From an uncultured Clostridia bacterium (GTDB lineage Bacteria; Bacillota; Clostridia; Oscillospirales; Acutalibacteraceae), in contig CANPXD010000003.1 in the NCBI GenBank assembly GCA_947585615.1, forward strand, positions 1-56,382: DNA of 56,382 nucleotides. The letters run 5' to 3'. The position numbers were made by a program, and so were the translations under genes. Every line of letters begins with the position of its first letter. The first letter of the stretch is position 1. The notes beneath the pieces are model-generated. The model had not been told where the DNA came from and ran no database searches. It was given only the letters and a program-made list of their open reading frames with translations. Shown piece by piece: positions 9,301-17,280 of the stretch.

Positions 9301-9826
9301 GACGATTGCGGGAATCATTACTCATATAACGCTCAAGCAAACACGAAACGGTAAAAATATGGCGTTTGTCACAATAGAGGACCTGCTCGGCTCGATCGAA
9401 ATAATCGTTTTCCCGAATACATTTGAAAACTGCGGTAATTATCTGATACAGGGAACGGTTATAACCGTAAAAGGCACGCTGTCGCTCGAGGAGGAAAAGG
9501 AAGCAAAGGTGCTTGCCGATGTAATAAACGGTGCGCCTTCTGCGGACAAGGCTGATATTTCAAAGGCAGATGCGCAGAAGAGCGAAAGTAAAAAGGGAAG
9601 GCGGCGCGGACTGTTTCTGAGATTTACTTCAAGGTCAGATGAAAATCTGCCGAGAGCAAAAACAATAACGTCTATATTTGAGGGTCAGTATCCGTTGTAT
9701 TTTTATTATGAAAATGAAAAAAAATATGAACTTCAGGGAAAGAATATGTTTGTTGACGTAAATAAAACGATGCTTTCAGAGCTTAAACGTATACTCGGAA
9801 ACGAAAATGTGGCGTTTATAGAGTAA
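6377..9826 (+). CDS. dnaE: DNA polymerase III alpha subunit, DnaE type
   Basis: C-family replicative polymerase of 1149 residues. Domains in order: PHP domain starting HLHVHTEYSLLDG (residues 4-16); palm with the catalytic pair in PDFDIDF (394-400, Asp397 and Asp399); fingers with the VVRRAMSKKKKD stretch; the AFNKSHAACYALVAYRTAYLK helix; helix-hairpin-helix; and an OB-fold about 970-1050 (VTIAGIITHITLKQTRNGK, then the FVTIEDLLGSIEIIVFP strands). A basic, low-complexity stretch (about 1055-1095, rich in Lys, Ser and Arg) links to the C-terminal tail. Firmicutes also carry PolC, so this is probably the lagging-strand/primer-extending enzyme; polC is not in the window. The ribosome site lies inside the end of whiA. 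Confidence 0.97.
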   Translation: MFTHLHVHTEYSLLDGACRIKQLVSRAKELGMTSLALTDHGNMYGAVDFYKECKKQGIKPVIGCEAYVAPRTRFDKDKTLDKDYNHLILLCKNETGYKNLIKLVSLSYTEGYYYKPRIDHDILEKYHEGLICLSACLAGEIPQALLQRDYDSAKRTALWYRDVFGDGNYYLEIQDHGLEEQKIVNDGIKRLSRETGIPLAATNDVHYIEKQDSKIQQVLICIATNHILGEDTGLEFHSEEFYLKSEDKMRTLFSDVPEAVDNTVKIAEKCCFDFEFGQTKLPFYETPGGIDHFEYFKRLCFEGLADKYGDPPDEYRKRLEYELETVNKMGYTDYYLIVADFVSFAKSKGIPVGPGRGSGAGSIAAYCIGITDVDPMKYNLLFERFLNPERVSMPDFDIDFCYERRQEVIDYVTEKYGADHVAQIVTFGTLQTRAAIRDVGRTMGMPYASVDAVAKLVPNDFHISIDEAVKKSKEIRQLMEENSKVNELIETARKVEGMPRNTSTHAAGVVITHDPVSSYVPLATNDGLVVTQYVMTTLEELGLLKMDFLGLRTLTVIKEASENAGININDISIDDPEVYKLFARGQTEGIFQFESSGMKQMLMNLKPTRLEHLIAANSLYRPGPAKQIDTFVYNSHNPEKVTYSTPLLKPILEDTFGCMVYQEQVMQIFRSLAGYSYGRADVVRRAMSKKKKDVMEAERKTFIEGCAKNEISESTANEIFDQMAEFAKYAFNKSHAACYALVAYRTAYLKRYYPAQFMAALLTSVLDSSNKVARYIAEAKKLGLRLSVPDINTSMKGFSANGNVISYGLLGIKNLGSEFIDEIIRERENGRFKDLFDFCSRMQTGHFNRRAVESLIRCGALDSLGSNRRAMLQALPALVSNLEEYRRKTMYGQVGFFDLGTDDNAFGFEFDMPDVDEFPKAELLKMEKEMTGLYLSGHPLDKYENAINSLGYARTIDLLEAGGDGHSVYKDQGKVTIAGIITHITLKQTRNGKNMAFVTIEDLLGSIEIIVFPNTFENCGNYLIQGTVITVKGTLSLEEEKEAKVLADVINGAPSADKADISKADAQKSESKKGRRRGLFLRFTSRSDENLPRAKTITSIFEGQYPLYFYYENEKKYELQGKNMFVDVNKTMLSELKRILGNENVAFIE

Positions 9827-9836
9827 TGAAATACTA

Positions 9837-9865
9837 TTGACTTTTACACGTACTTTAAGTAAAAT
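9837..9865 (+). promoter_or_regulatory. probable sigma-A promoter of pfkA
   Basis: TTGACT (9837-9842), 17-base spacer, TAAAAT (9860-9865), 40 bases before the pfkA start. It would allow pfkA to be expressed apart from the dnaE operon; no terminator is visible between the two genes. Confidence 0.6.
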
Positions 9866-9905
9866 TATGTTAATTGTTCAGAATACGGATTGGAGGAAGA
9901 AATCA

Positions 9906-10874
9906 ATGAAAACGATAGCTGTATTGACAAGCGGCGGAGACGCGCCGGGCATGAATGCCGCCGTGCGTGCCGTTGTGAGAACCGCTTGTGAAAACGGAAT
10001 CCGCGTGCTTGGTGTTATACGCGGCTACAACGGTTTGATAAACGGAGATTTTGTTGAAATGGATTTGCGTTCCGTTTCGGATATTATACATCGTGGCGGA
10101 ACGAAGCTTTACAGCGCCCGTTCGGTTGAGTTCGCGACCGAGGAGGGTATGAGAAAAGCTATACGTACCTGTCAGGAACACGGCATTGAGGGTGTTGTTG
10201 TCATCGGAGGAGACGGCTCTTTCCGAGGAGCGCGTGATTTGTCGGAACGCGGAATACCCTGCGTCGGAATTCCGGGGACTATTGATAACGATATTGCTTG
10301 CTGCGACTATACAATAGGTTATGACACCTGTCTCAACACAATTATGGAATGCGTAGACCGTGTGCGCGATACAACAGAGTCACACGACAGATGCACCGTT
10401 GTTGAGGTTATGGGGCGTCACGCCGGATACCTTGCGCTCAACGCGGGTATTGCTGTCGGAGCAACGGCGATTCTTATTCCCGAAATAAAGTTTGATATTG
10501 AAAAGGACGTAATTGAAAGAATGAAACGCACACAGCGCACCGATAAAAAGCATTTTCTTATCGTTGTTGCCGAAGGCGTAGGCGTTAATGTTACGGAACT
10601 CGCAAAGGAAATTCAGTCAAAAACAGGAGTAGAATCAAGAGCCTGTATCCTCGGTCATATACAGCGCGGAGGTTCTCCAACCGTTCAGGACAGAGTTATG
10701 GCAACACGTATGGGCAACTATGCAGTTAAGGAGCTTCTGATGAAAAATATCGGAAACCGTGTTGTTGCAACGCAGCAGGGAAAGGTTGTGGATTTTGATA
10801 TTTTTGAAGCCCTTAATATGACAAAGCATATTGATGAGAAACTGTATCAGATTGCGATGGAAGTATCCATTTAA
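9906..10874 (+). CDS. pfkA: ATP-dependent 6-phosphofructokinase
   Basis: Cytosolic glycolytic enzyme converting fructose-6-phosphate to fructose-1,6-bisphosphate. 322 residues, the length of the bacterial ATP-PFK. Visible: TSGGDAPGMNAA nucleotide loop at residues 8-19, GGDGSFRGA for ATP and Mg, the catalytic GTIDNDI, the MGRHAGYLAL fructose-phosphate loop, and GHIQRGGSPTVQDR. The Gly of GGDGSF fits the ATP-dependent rather than PPi-dependent type. Start at ATG 9906 with GGAGGAAG upstream. A terminator follows, so this ends the transcript. Confidence 0.96.
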   Translation: MKTIAVLTSGGDAPGMNAAVRAVVRTACENGIRVLGVIRGYNGLINGDFVEMDLRSVSDIIHRGGTKLYSARSVEFATEEGMRKAIRTCQEHGIEGVVVIGGDGSFRGARDLSERGIPCVGIPGTIDNDIACCDYTIGYDTCLNTIMECVDRVRDTTESHDRCTVVEVMGRHAGYLALNAGIAVGATAILIPEIKFDIEKDVIERMKRTQRTDKKHFLIVVAEGVGVNVTELAKEIQSKTGVESRACILGHIQRGGSPTVQDRVMATRMGNYAVKELLMKNIGNRVVATQQGKVVDFDIFEALNMTKHIDEKLYQIAMEVSI

Positions 10875-10898
10875 CTGCTTTTATAATTTTTGATTGGA

Positions 10899-10934
10899 TA
10901 AATCCGTCTGCGTGTAAATCAGACGGATTTTTTA
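10899..10934 (+). terminator. intrinsic terminator after pfkA
   Basis: Arms AAATCCGTCTG and CAGACGGATTT around a CGTGTAAAT loop, then a run of T. Confidence 0.9.
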
Positions 10935-10950
10935 ATAATTGGTATTTTTA

Positions 10951-10979
10951 TTTACAACCGGTATATAATTATTTATAAT
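10951..10979 (+). promoter_or_regulatory. probable promoter of DUF362 gene
   Basis: TTTACA (10951-10956), 17-base spacer, TATAAT (10974-10979), 18 bases before the ATG. The short distance leaves little room for a leader and no strong Shine-Dalgarno is visible. Confidence 0.5.
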
Positions 10980-10997
10980 ACAAGTGTATCAATTTTT

Positions 10998-11864
10998 ATG
11001 AAATCAAAGGTTTATTTTTCAAAAAAGATAACGCCTGATGAGGTACTCAGGCTGTATAAGGCGCTTGGAAAGGAACTTGACGGAAAAGTTGCGGTTAAGG
11101 TGCATTCGGGAGAGGTCGGGAATCAGAATTTCCTGCGGCCCGAATTCTGGAAGGATATTATTGATTACATCGGCGGAACCGTTACGGAATGTAACACTGC
11201 GTATGACGGCGAGCGCAACACAACGGAAAAACATTTGAAAACGATTGAACTGCACGGATGGAGCAAATTTTTCAAAGTTGACCTGCTTGATGCCGTAGGA
11301 CCTGATTTGGAACTTTCAATTCCTAATGGAAAGATAATAAAGAAAAATTTTGTCGGCAGGAATCTATCCGAATATGATTCTCTGCTTGTGCTTTCGCATT
11401 TCAAGGGTCATCCGATGGGCGGTTACGGCGGTGCGCTCAAACAGCTTTCAATCGGAATCGCGTCCTCATACGGGAAGGCGTATATTCACGGCGCGGGCGT
11501 GCCGGAAAACTTCTGGACTTCGGATCACGATTCTTTTCTCGAATCTATGGCGGATGCCGCCTCATCTGTTGTTGATTATTTTTCAGGCAACGCAGTTTAT
11601 ATAAATGTAATGAAAAATATGTCCGTTGACTGCGATTGCTGCGCAGTTGCGGAAGATCCCTGTATGGCAGACATCGGTATTCTTGCTTCGCTTGACCCTG
11701 TTGCGGCGGATAAAGCTTGTCTTGATCTTGTTTATGCCGCAACGGATGATCCGGGACGTGATCATCTTATTGAAAGAATTGAAAGCCGAAACGGTGCTCA
11801 CACCATTGAAGCAGCGGAAGAACTCGGCATAGGAACAACGGATTATGAACTGATTGAATTATAA
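10998..11864 (+). CDS. DUF362 domain protein
   Basis: Protein of 288 residues matching the DUF362 family, whose members are often fused to or adjacent to ferredoxin domains and whose biochemical role is not settled. Family signs are the opening VYFSKKI, the VKVHSGEVGNQNFLRPEFW segment, the SHFKGHPMGGYGGALKQLSIGIAS core and the C-terminal GILASLDPVAADKACLDLVY. A cysteine cluster CDCCAVAEDPC (about 215-225) may bind a metal or cluster. The C-terminal ferredoxin repeat found in longer members is absent. It is flanked by its own promoter and terminator, so it is probably monocistronic. Confidence 0.8.
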   Translation: MKSKVYFSKKITPDEVLRLYKALGKELDGKVAVKVHSGEVGNQNFLRPEFWKDIIDYIGGTVTECNTAYDGERNTTEKHLKTIELHGWSKFFKVDLLDAVGPDLELSIPNGKIIKKNFVGRNLSEYDSLLVLSHFKGHPMGGYGGALKQLSIGIASSYGKAYIHGAGVPENFWTSDHDSFLESMADAASSVVDYFSGNAVYINVMKNMSVDCDCCAVAEDPCMADIGILASLDPVAADKACLDLVYAATDDPGRDHLIERIESRNGAHTIEAAEELGIGTTDYELIEL

Positions 11865-11882
11865 ACAATTCAAAGAATTGCT

Positions 11883-11910
11883 CGGTGGCATTTATGCCGC
11901 CGTTTTTTTT
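11883..11910 (+). terminator. intrinsic terminator
   Basis: Hairpin with arms CGGTGGCA and TGCCGCCG around TTTA, followed by eight T, just after the DUF362 gene. Confidence 0.9.
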
Positions 11911-11968
11911 CAAGAATTTTCATAATTTTAATTAATGTTTTTGCGGCAATAATAATCAAGGTGGTCAT

Positions 11969-13168
11969 ATGAAAAAAGCAATTCGTATTCTTGATCTTGT
12001 TTTTGCCGCGTTTCTTGCGGTTGCATATCCTTTTATAATTATCGGTTCGGCGGCTCTCCCCGACAGTTTGACTGTGATAGATCCCTCGGACAGGATTGTT
12101 GAAAAAATCTATAGTGTTTCAGATATAAAAGATGCAAGCGTAGATTATCAAAGCGCGCAGTCTGTAGGAACGAATACGGCTGATTTAAAGCTGTTCGGCA
12201 TTATACCGGTTAAAAGCGAGCAAATAATCAATTCCGACAGCAGAAGCGTGCTTGTATCAGGTCAGCCTTTCGGAATAAAACTCTACACAAACGGTGTTAT
12301 TGTTGTGGGCACAAAGGATATAAACGTTGAGGGAAAAACCGTCAATCCGGCAAGAGAAGCAGGAATAGAAGTAGGCGATGTTATTATTTCGATAAACGGA
12401 CTCAAGGTGTATTCTTCAGACGAGGTGGAGGAAATTTTCAACGACAACAACGGCGATAAATATGAAATCACCGTTAAACGCGCTGATGAATACAAAACAT
12501 TTACGCTCGCTCCTGTTTATATTGACAATGAAGGAAGCTTTAAGGCGGGAATGTGGGTGCGCGATTCAACTGCGGGGATAGGAACAGTGACATTTTTTAA
12601 TCCGTCGGTGGGGACTGTTGCGGCGCTCGGTCATCCTGTAACAGATGTTGATACGGGAGAAATAATGCCGATTTTAAACGGCGAAGCCGTTGAAACAAAG
12701 GTGACATCCGTCACAAAGTCTACAGCAAGTGAAACAGGCTCGCTCAGCTGTGATTTTCTTAGCAAATCAATAGGCAGCCTGATAAAAAACACGGATGAGG
12801 GCGTTTACGGAAAATACGATGAAAACACAGACGTTTCGCTCTGCTGTCAATATGAGGTGGCAACTCCTCAGGAAACGGAAAGAGGTTTTGCGCAGATTAT
12901 ATGCACCGTCGACGAAAGCGGTCCGCAGGTGTACTCTGCCGAAATTGTCAGGATTTCGTATAACGACGAAGTTAAAAATATGATAATAAAAATAACAGAC
13001 GAAAATTTGATTTCAAAAACCGGCGGAATTGTTCAGGGAATGAGCGGCTCGCCGATTATTCAGAATGGAAAACTTGTCGGTGCGGTAACGCATGTTATAG
13101 TAAATAATCCGCAAAGAGGATACGGCATTTTCGCGCAGACAATGCTTGAAGAATCACAGAATGAATGA
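11969..13168 (+). CDS. spoIVB: SpoIVB-type S55 serine peptidase
   Basis: Peptidase made in the forespore that crosses into the intermembrane space and triggers pro-sigma-K processing by SpoIVFB; clostridial homologues may have altered roles. 399 residues. Order: N-terminal membrane anchor (about 7-29), a PDZ domain (about 115-180, with AREAGIEVGDVIISINGLKV), then the S55 domain with the His of AALGHPVTD (His222) and the Ser of GMSGSP (about 359), followed by GAVTHVIVNNPQRGYGIF. Start at ATG 11969 with AAGGTGG upstream. In Bacillus and many clostridia spo0A follows directly; here two envelope-type genes lie between. Confidence 0.9.
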   Translation: MKKAIRILDLVFAAFLAVAYPFIIIGSAALPDSLTVIDPSDRIVEKIYSVSDIKDASVDYQSAQSVGTNTADLKLFGIIPVKSEQIINSDSRSVLVSGQPFGIKLYTNGVIVVGTKDINVEGKTVNPAREAGIEVGDVIISINGLKVYSSDEVEEIFNDNNGDKYEITVKRADEYKTFTLAPVYIDNEGSFKAGMWVRDSTAGIGTVTFFNPSVGTVAALGHPVTDVDTGEIMPILNGEAVETKVTSVTKSTASETGSLSCDFLSKSIGSLIKNTDEGVYGKYDENTDVSLCCQYEVATPQETERGFAQIICTVDESGPQVYSAEIVRISYNDEVKNMIIKITDENLISKTGGIVQGMSGSPIIQNGKLVGAVTHVIVNNPQRGYGIFAQTMLEESQNE

Positions 13169-13170
13169 GG

Positions 13171-13199
13171 TTGATTAAAGGCGCTCTGTATGATATAAT
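13171..13199 (+). promoter_or_regulatory. probable sigma-A promoter of GT2 gene
   Basis: TTGATT (13171-13176), 17-base spacer, TATAAT (13194-13199), immediately after spoIVB. It suggests that the glycosyltransferase is not simply part of a spoIVB sporulation transcript. Confidence 0.65.
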
Positions 13200-13231
13200 T
13201 AAAGTATTAAATTAATATGGAGATGCGTTTG

Positions 13232-14335
13232 ATGAAAATCTGTGTTTCGGTGATTATTCCTGCCTATAATGTAGAAAAATATGTTGAGGATTGTTTGAAC
13301 AGCATTTTAAACCAGACCCTGAAGGAAATTCAGGTTATCTGTGTAAATGACGGTTCAACAGATAAAACGCTCTCTGTTCTTGAAAGCTGTGCAGAGAATG
13401 ACAGTCGGATCAGCATTATAAGTCAGGACAATTCCGGGCAGTCTGCCGCAAGGAACAGAGGACTTACCGAAGCGGCAGGCGAATATTTATATTTTATGGA
13501 CGCGGACGATATACTTGAAGTAAATGCACTTGAGGAACTTTATGCTGCCGCAGAAAAGAATCATCTTGACGCTTTATATTTTGACGGAACGGGCTTTTGC
13601 TCTGAGGGATATGACGTGTCCGAATCTCTGCTTCATTATTATCTGAGAGAAAATAATTATCCCGAATGCTGTGCCGGCGCTGAGCTTTTCCGCAAAATGA
13701 CAGACAATAATGAATTCAGAGCGTCACCGTGTCTCCAGCTTATCAGAACGCAATATCTGAGAAACAGCGGAGTTCTGTTCCACGAGGGCATTATTTTTGA
13801 AGATAATGTCTTTACTCTTATAAATATGGTTTTCGCCCAAAGGACAGGATATATTAAAAAAGCGTATTTCAAGAGAAGATACCGCGCCGAGTCAACAACA
13901 ACTTCCGAAAAGAAATTCAGACACTGCTATGGTTATTTTGCCTGTTATCATGATTTGCTTGCTTTGGAGGAACGCTTTGGTACGCTGTCACCTGAACAGC
14001 AAAATGCCGTATATCGTTTTATGGACAGGCTTGTTCATAATTCAAGGTTGATGTATTCTCAAATAGCAAAGGAAGAAAAAGAAAAGCAGTCTCTTTTGTC
14101 TCCTGCCGAAAGGTCACGGTTCGAAATTATAACAGCCGAGCCTGCGGGCTACAGAGCAGATTCGCTGAGAAAGGGCGATATGCTTTCCAAAATCAAAAAG
14201 GAAAAGCAGGACGCTGTTCAGGAAATGAATCGTCTTAATGACAAAATTGCAGAAAAAGATAAAAAAATCGTGCAGCTTGAGCAACGTCTGAAAAAGCCTC
14301 TTGTAAGGATTGCTTCAAAGATTTCGGGAAATTAA
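13232..14335 (+). CDS. GT2 family glycosyltransferase
   Basis: Inverting GT-A glycosyltransferase of family 2, 367 residues, cytosolic and probably membrane-associated. It has the opening SVIIPAYNVEKYVEDCLNSIL, the CVNDGSTDKT loop with the nucleotide-binding Asp, QSAARNRGL, and the DxD-like YFMDADD motif, followed by a variable acceptor domain. The C-terminus (about 310-355) is a charged coiled coil (KKEKQDAVQEMNRLNDKIAEK) that may mediate oligomerisation. Start taken at 13232 because GGAG lies nine bases upstream; ATGs at 13217 and 13223 are less well placed. The donor and acceptor are unknown; a wall polysaccharide or glycolipid role fits the neighbouring YfhO gene. Confidence 0.85.
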   Translation: MKICVSVIIPAYNVEKYVEDCLNSILNQTLKEIQVICVNDGSTDKTLSVLESCAENDSRISIISQDNSGQSAARNRGLTEAAGEYLYFMDADDILEVNALEELYAAAEKNHLDALYFDGTGFCSEGYDVSESLLHYYLRENNYPECCAGAELFRKMTDNNEFRASPCLQLIRTQYLRNSGVLFHEGIIFEDNVFTLINMVFAQRTGYIKKAYFKRRYRAESTTTSEKKFRHCYGYFACYHDLLALEERFGTLSPEQQNAVYRFMDRLVHNSRLMYSQIAKEEKEKQSLLSPAERSRFEIITAEPAGYRADSLRKGDMLSKIKKEKQDAVQEMNRLNDKIAEKDKKIVQLEQRLKKPLVRIASKISGN

Positions 14336-14398
14336 ATGAAAACCGCAGTCATGGTTTGAAAAATCTTCTTTCCTGATCGCGGCTTTTCTTATTTGTAC

Positions 14399-14427
14399 TT
14401 GAAAACATGGAATACATATGCTAAAAT
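14399..14427 (+). promoter_or_regulatory. probable promoter of YfhO gene
   Basis: TTGAAA (14399-14404), 17-base spacer, TAAAAT (14422-14427), about 38 bases before the start codon. Confidence 0.6.
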
Positions 14428-14465
14428 ATGTTGATTTTTAGTTTAACATATACGGTGGTGTAAAA

Positions 14466-17099
14466 ATGAGTCCTCTTGTTAAGAAAAAGCAAAGCGTAAT
14501 TCCTCTTTTGTTCCTTGCATTTGCAGTTCCGGCTTTGATAACCTATGCTGCGTTTTATGTTACGGGTATAGCCCCTTTCGGCGATACAAATATGCTGATG
14601 TGGGATTTAAAATATCAGTATAAAGATTATTTCGGCTATATGTGGGATGTCCTGCACGGTGATGCCGGTGTTGCCTATTCTGCGGGAAAATCTCTCGGCG
14701 GAAAGCTGATAGGTCTATGGGCATATTATCTCACAAGTCCGCTTAATATTATTCTTTTGTTCTTCAAAAAATCACAGCTTGGTATTTTTATTTCGGTAAT
14801 AACTGTACTTAAAATTGCCTTTTCGGGACTTACAAGCGCTTATTTTGTCAAAAAAAGATTTAATATCCATTCGGCGGCGGTGCTTCTGCTTTCAACAAGC
14901 TATGCGCTGATGGAATATAATATTTATTACTGCCGTAATATCATGTGGCTTGACGGCGTAGTTATGCTTCCGCTTATCTGCCTCGGCGTCTACGAGGTTC
15001 TCTATAACAAGAAAAAAGGACTGCTGTTTTTCTCAGTCCCAGTAGCGATAATTTCAAACTGGTACACAGGTTATATGGCCTGTCTGATGGCAGGTGTTTA
15101 TTTTCTGTTTGAGCTTGCCTTAAAGTATGATTATAAGGATTATAAGAATTCTCTTAAAAATGCTTTTTCAGATTGTGTGCGCACCCTTGCCGCTATGGTG
15201 ATCGGTGTTATGATTAGCGCCGTTGTTCTTTTGCCTTCGTGTCTTTCGCTGGTAGGCACAAAGGCAAATTTCAGATTCTTTAAACCTGAAATGAATTTCA
15301 GCTGGCTTTATACGTTTACCGGTTTTGATTTGAACGCAACAATCAATACCAAAACTTCTCCCGTGCTCTATTGCGGCGGCATAGCGGTTCTGCTTGTAGC
15401 CTATCTTTTCTTTGATAAAAGAATTCATATCAAAAAAAGAATTGCGGCAGGTGTTCTCTTCCTGTTTATGACTTTCAGTTTCTGCTTTAAGCAGATAGAG
15501 GTGCTCTGGACCGCGTTTGTTGAAAGCTATTCGTTTTTCTACAGATATGCTTTTGTGTTCGGCTTTACAATGATCTTGCTTTCGGCAGCCGTGCTTTATG
15601 AAATTCAGAAAAACAGCGGCAAAATTAATAAAAGTGCGCTTGCAAAAGCACTGCTTTTGATAGGCTCTATAGTCTTAGTTCTTGATTTGACAAACAGCTA
15701 CAAATATAGATTTTATGCGATGGCTTATGCTTTTGTCTATATTGTTTATGCCGTACTGCTGCTAATTATTTACAGCGGAAAAGGAAAGAGCGGAAAGCTT
15801 GTATTTATCAGAACAGGCGCTTTGATTGCCGCCGCAGGGATTCTTTTTGCGGAGTTAGGAGTTAATTCCGCTTTAGCATACAGGGAGTATAATCTCTCAA
15901 ATTCCGAATTATCCGAATACATAGAAAATACACAGGCGCTTGTTGATGAACTTGAGGCGCGTGAATCCTCGTTTTACAGATTTGAAAAAAGCTATTCCTA
16001 TCTTGAACAGACAGATTCTGAAGTTGCCACCTGCGAAGCAATGATGTTCGGTTATAACGGTATAGAGCATTACAGTTCAACCTATGACCCGAATGCGGAC
16101 AGATTCTTTGCCCATATGGGCTATTCAGATCCCACAGATTATCCTGAGGATGAAATCGCAAGAAATATTAAATTTCCGACAGATATGTATTGGAACAGTC
16201 CGTTGTTGCTGACCGATTCTATTCTCGGAATAAAATATCTTATGCACACGGATATTCCTTATCTTGAAAAAACGGAGGTTTCAGCTCCTCTTCCGCAGGG
16301 TTATTCCGTTTATGTAAATCCCTATGCTCTGCCTCTTGCCTATAATGTTGCGGACGATATGACGAAATTCCCTCAATATGGACTTAATCCATTTGAAAAT
16401 CAGGAAATGCTCCTTTCTCTGATGCTCGGTCGGGAAACGCAGGTCTATTCCGATACCGATATAGAGCTTTCGTCTTTTAATGACGGAAAAGAAGTCTATA
16501 CTCTTACTGCAACAGAAGACGGACCAATGTATGTTTATACCGAGGGTACGGACTTTCATTCAAACGATTATAAAGAAAACTGCGAGCTTTATGTTGACGG
16601 AGAATATGTTCAGAATATATGCCAGCGTTTTCTGATAAACGCTGTATATATCGGCGATTACAAGGCAGGGGATACTGTTGAGCTTGAAATCAGGCATATT
16701 TCCGACAGTAAGGACAAGCATACCCTTTATACCGCACAGCTTAATTTTGATGAATTTGAAAAGGCAATCAATACGCTTTCATCGGCAAGCAGCACCGACC
16801 TGAATATAAACGGAAGCACAATTTCGGGAACTTATACAACCGATACGGACAGCACCGTTATGATAACAATTCCGTATGCCGAAAGCTGGCAAGTTTATGT
16901 TGACGGAGAAAAAACGGAATTCAAAGAGCTTGCAGGTACTTTTATGGGAATCGACCTTACGGCAGGAACGCACACCATTGAGATGAAATTCAAAACGCCT
17001 TATATGAATGCCGGAATTGTTGTTACCGTTGCGGGGCTTGTGCTTGCCTGCGCTTGGACAGCTTCGGATAAGATATTTGAAAAAAGAAGAAAAAAATAA
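14466..17099 (+). CDS. YfhO family membrane glycosyltransferase-like protein
   Basis: Large integral membrane protein of 877 residues. The first half (about 13-465) is a series of hydrophobic helices with the YfhO features FGDTNMLMWDLKYQY, GLWAYYLTSPLNII and the CRNIMWLDGVVMLPL loop. The second half (about 470-830) is an outside domain with repeated EYVQ and VYVDGE type strands, and a last membrane helix (about 845-865) precedes the basic tail KIFEKRRKK. YfhO proteins have a GT-C fold; in Bacillus and Listeria relatives they glycosylate lipoteichoic acid or wall polymers from undecaprenyl-phosphate sugars. That role is family knowledge; the substrate here is unknown. The GT2 enzyme upstream could supply a lipid-linked sugar. 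It has its own promoter and terminator. Confidence 0.88.
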   Translation: MSPLVKKKQSVIPLLFLAFAVPALITYAAFYVTGIAPFGDTNMLMWDLKYQYKDYFGYMWDVLHGDAGVAYSAGKSLGGKLIGLWAYYLTSPLNIILLFFKKSQLGIFISVITVLKIAFSGLTSAYFVKKRFNIHSAAVLLLSTSYALMEYNIYYCRNIMWLDGVVMLPLICLGVYEVLYNKKKGLLFFSVPVAIISNWYTGYMACLMAGVYFLFELALKYDYKDYKNSLKNAFSDCVRTLAAMVIGVMISAVVLLPSCLSLVGTKANFRFFKPEMNFSWLYTFTGFDLNATINTKTSPVLYCGGIAVLLVAYLFFDKRIHIKKRIAAGVLFLFMTFSFCFKQIEVLWTAFVESYSFFYRYAFVFGFTMILLSAAVLYEIQKNSGKINKSALAKALLLIGSIVLVLDLTNSYKYRFYAMAYAFVYIVYAVLLLIIYSGKGKSGKLVFIRTGALIAAAGILFAELGVNSALAYREYNLSNSELSEYIENTQALVDELEARESSFYRFEKSYSYLEQTDSEVATCEAMMFGYNGIEHYSSTYDPNADRFFAHMGYSDPTDYPEDEIARNIKFPTDMYWNSPLLLTDSILGIKYLMHTDIPYLEKTEVSAPLPQGYSVYVNPYALPLAYNVADDMTKFPQYGLNPFENQEMLLSLMLGRETQVYSDTDIELSSFNDGKEVYTLTATEDGPMYVYTEGTDFHSNDYKENCELYVDGEYVQNICQRFLINAVYIGDYKAGDTVELEIRHISDSKDKHTLYTAQLNFDEFEKAINTLSSASSTDLNINGSTISGTYTTDTDSTVMITIPYAESWQVYVDGEKTEFKELAGTFMGIDLTAGTHTIEMKFKTPYMNAGIVVTVAGLVLACAWTASDKIFEKRRKK

Positions 17100-17113
17100 A
17101 ATAAATTTTAAAA

Positions 17114-17141
17114 TCCGAGGATAACTCCTCGGTTTTTTTTT
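17114..17141 (+). terminator. intrinsic terminator after YfhO gene
   Basis: Arms CCGAGGA and TCCTCGG around TAAC, followed by nine T. Confidence 0.95.
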
Positions 17142-17187
17142 ATGGTTATATGGCGAAAAAAGAAGGAAACAAGCAAAAAACGAAAAA

Positions 17188-17202
17188 GTGAAAAAAAATC
17201 AC
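17188..17202. promoter_or_regulatory. candidate operator, distal site
   Basis: GTGAAAAAAAATCAC, 15 bases, GTGA/TCAC arms. It ends 18 bases before the -35 of the spo0A promoter. It matches 12 of 15 positions of a second site at 17250-17264. No binding protein is known to me for it. Confidence 0.35.
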
Positions 17203-17220
17203 TAAAATTTGAAAAAACTA

Positions 17221-17249
17221 TTGAATATTTTTTCCTTATATGTTAATAT
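17221..17249 (+). promoter_or_regulatory. probable vegetative promoter of spo0A
   Basis: TTGAAT (17221-17226), 17-base spacer, TAATAT (17244-17249), giving an expected start near 17256. I see no clear 0A box (TGTCGAA) in this region. Confidence 0.6.
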
Positions 17250-17264
17250 GTGATTGAAAATCAC
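17250..17264. promoter_or_regulatory. candidate operator or mRNA hairpin at spo0A start
   Basis: Perfect inverted repeat GTGATT-GAA-AATCAC directly after the -10 box and five bases before the AGGAGG ribosome site. As DNA it would cover the transcription start; as RNA it would be only partly included. It pairs with the related site at 17188-17202, 62 bases upstream. Confidence 0.4.
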
Positions 17265-17280
17265 AAAAAGGAGGTTTCTC

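Noticed and set aside
14336-14398. Possible terminator after the GT2 gene
   Set aside because: The AACCGCAG and CGCGGC segments pair only weakly, so I did not call it.
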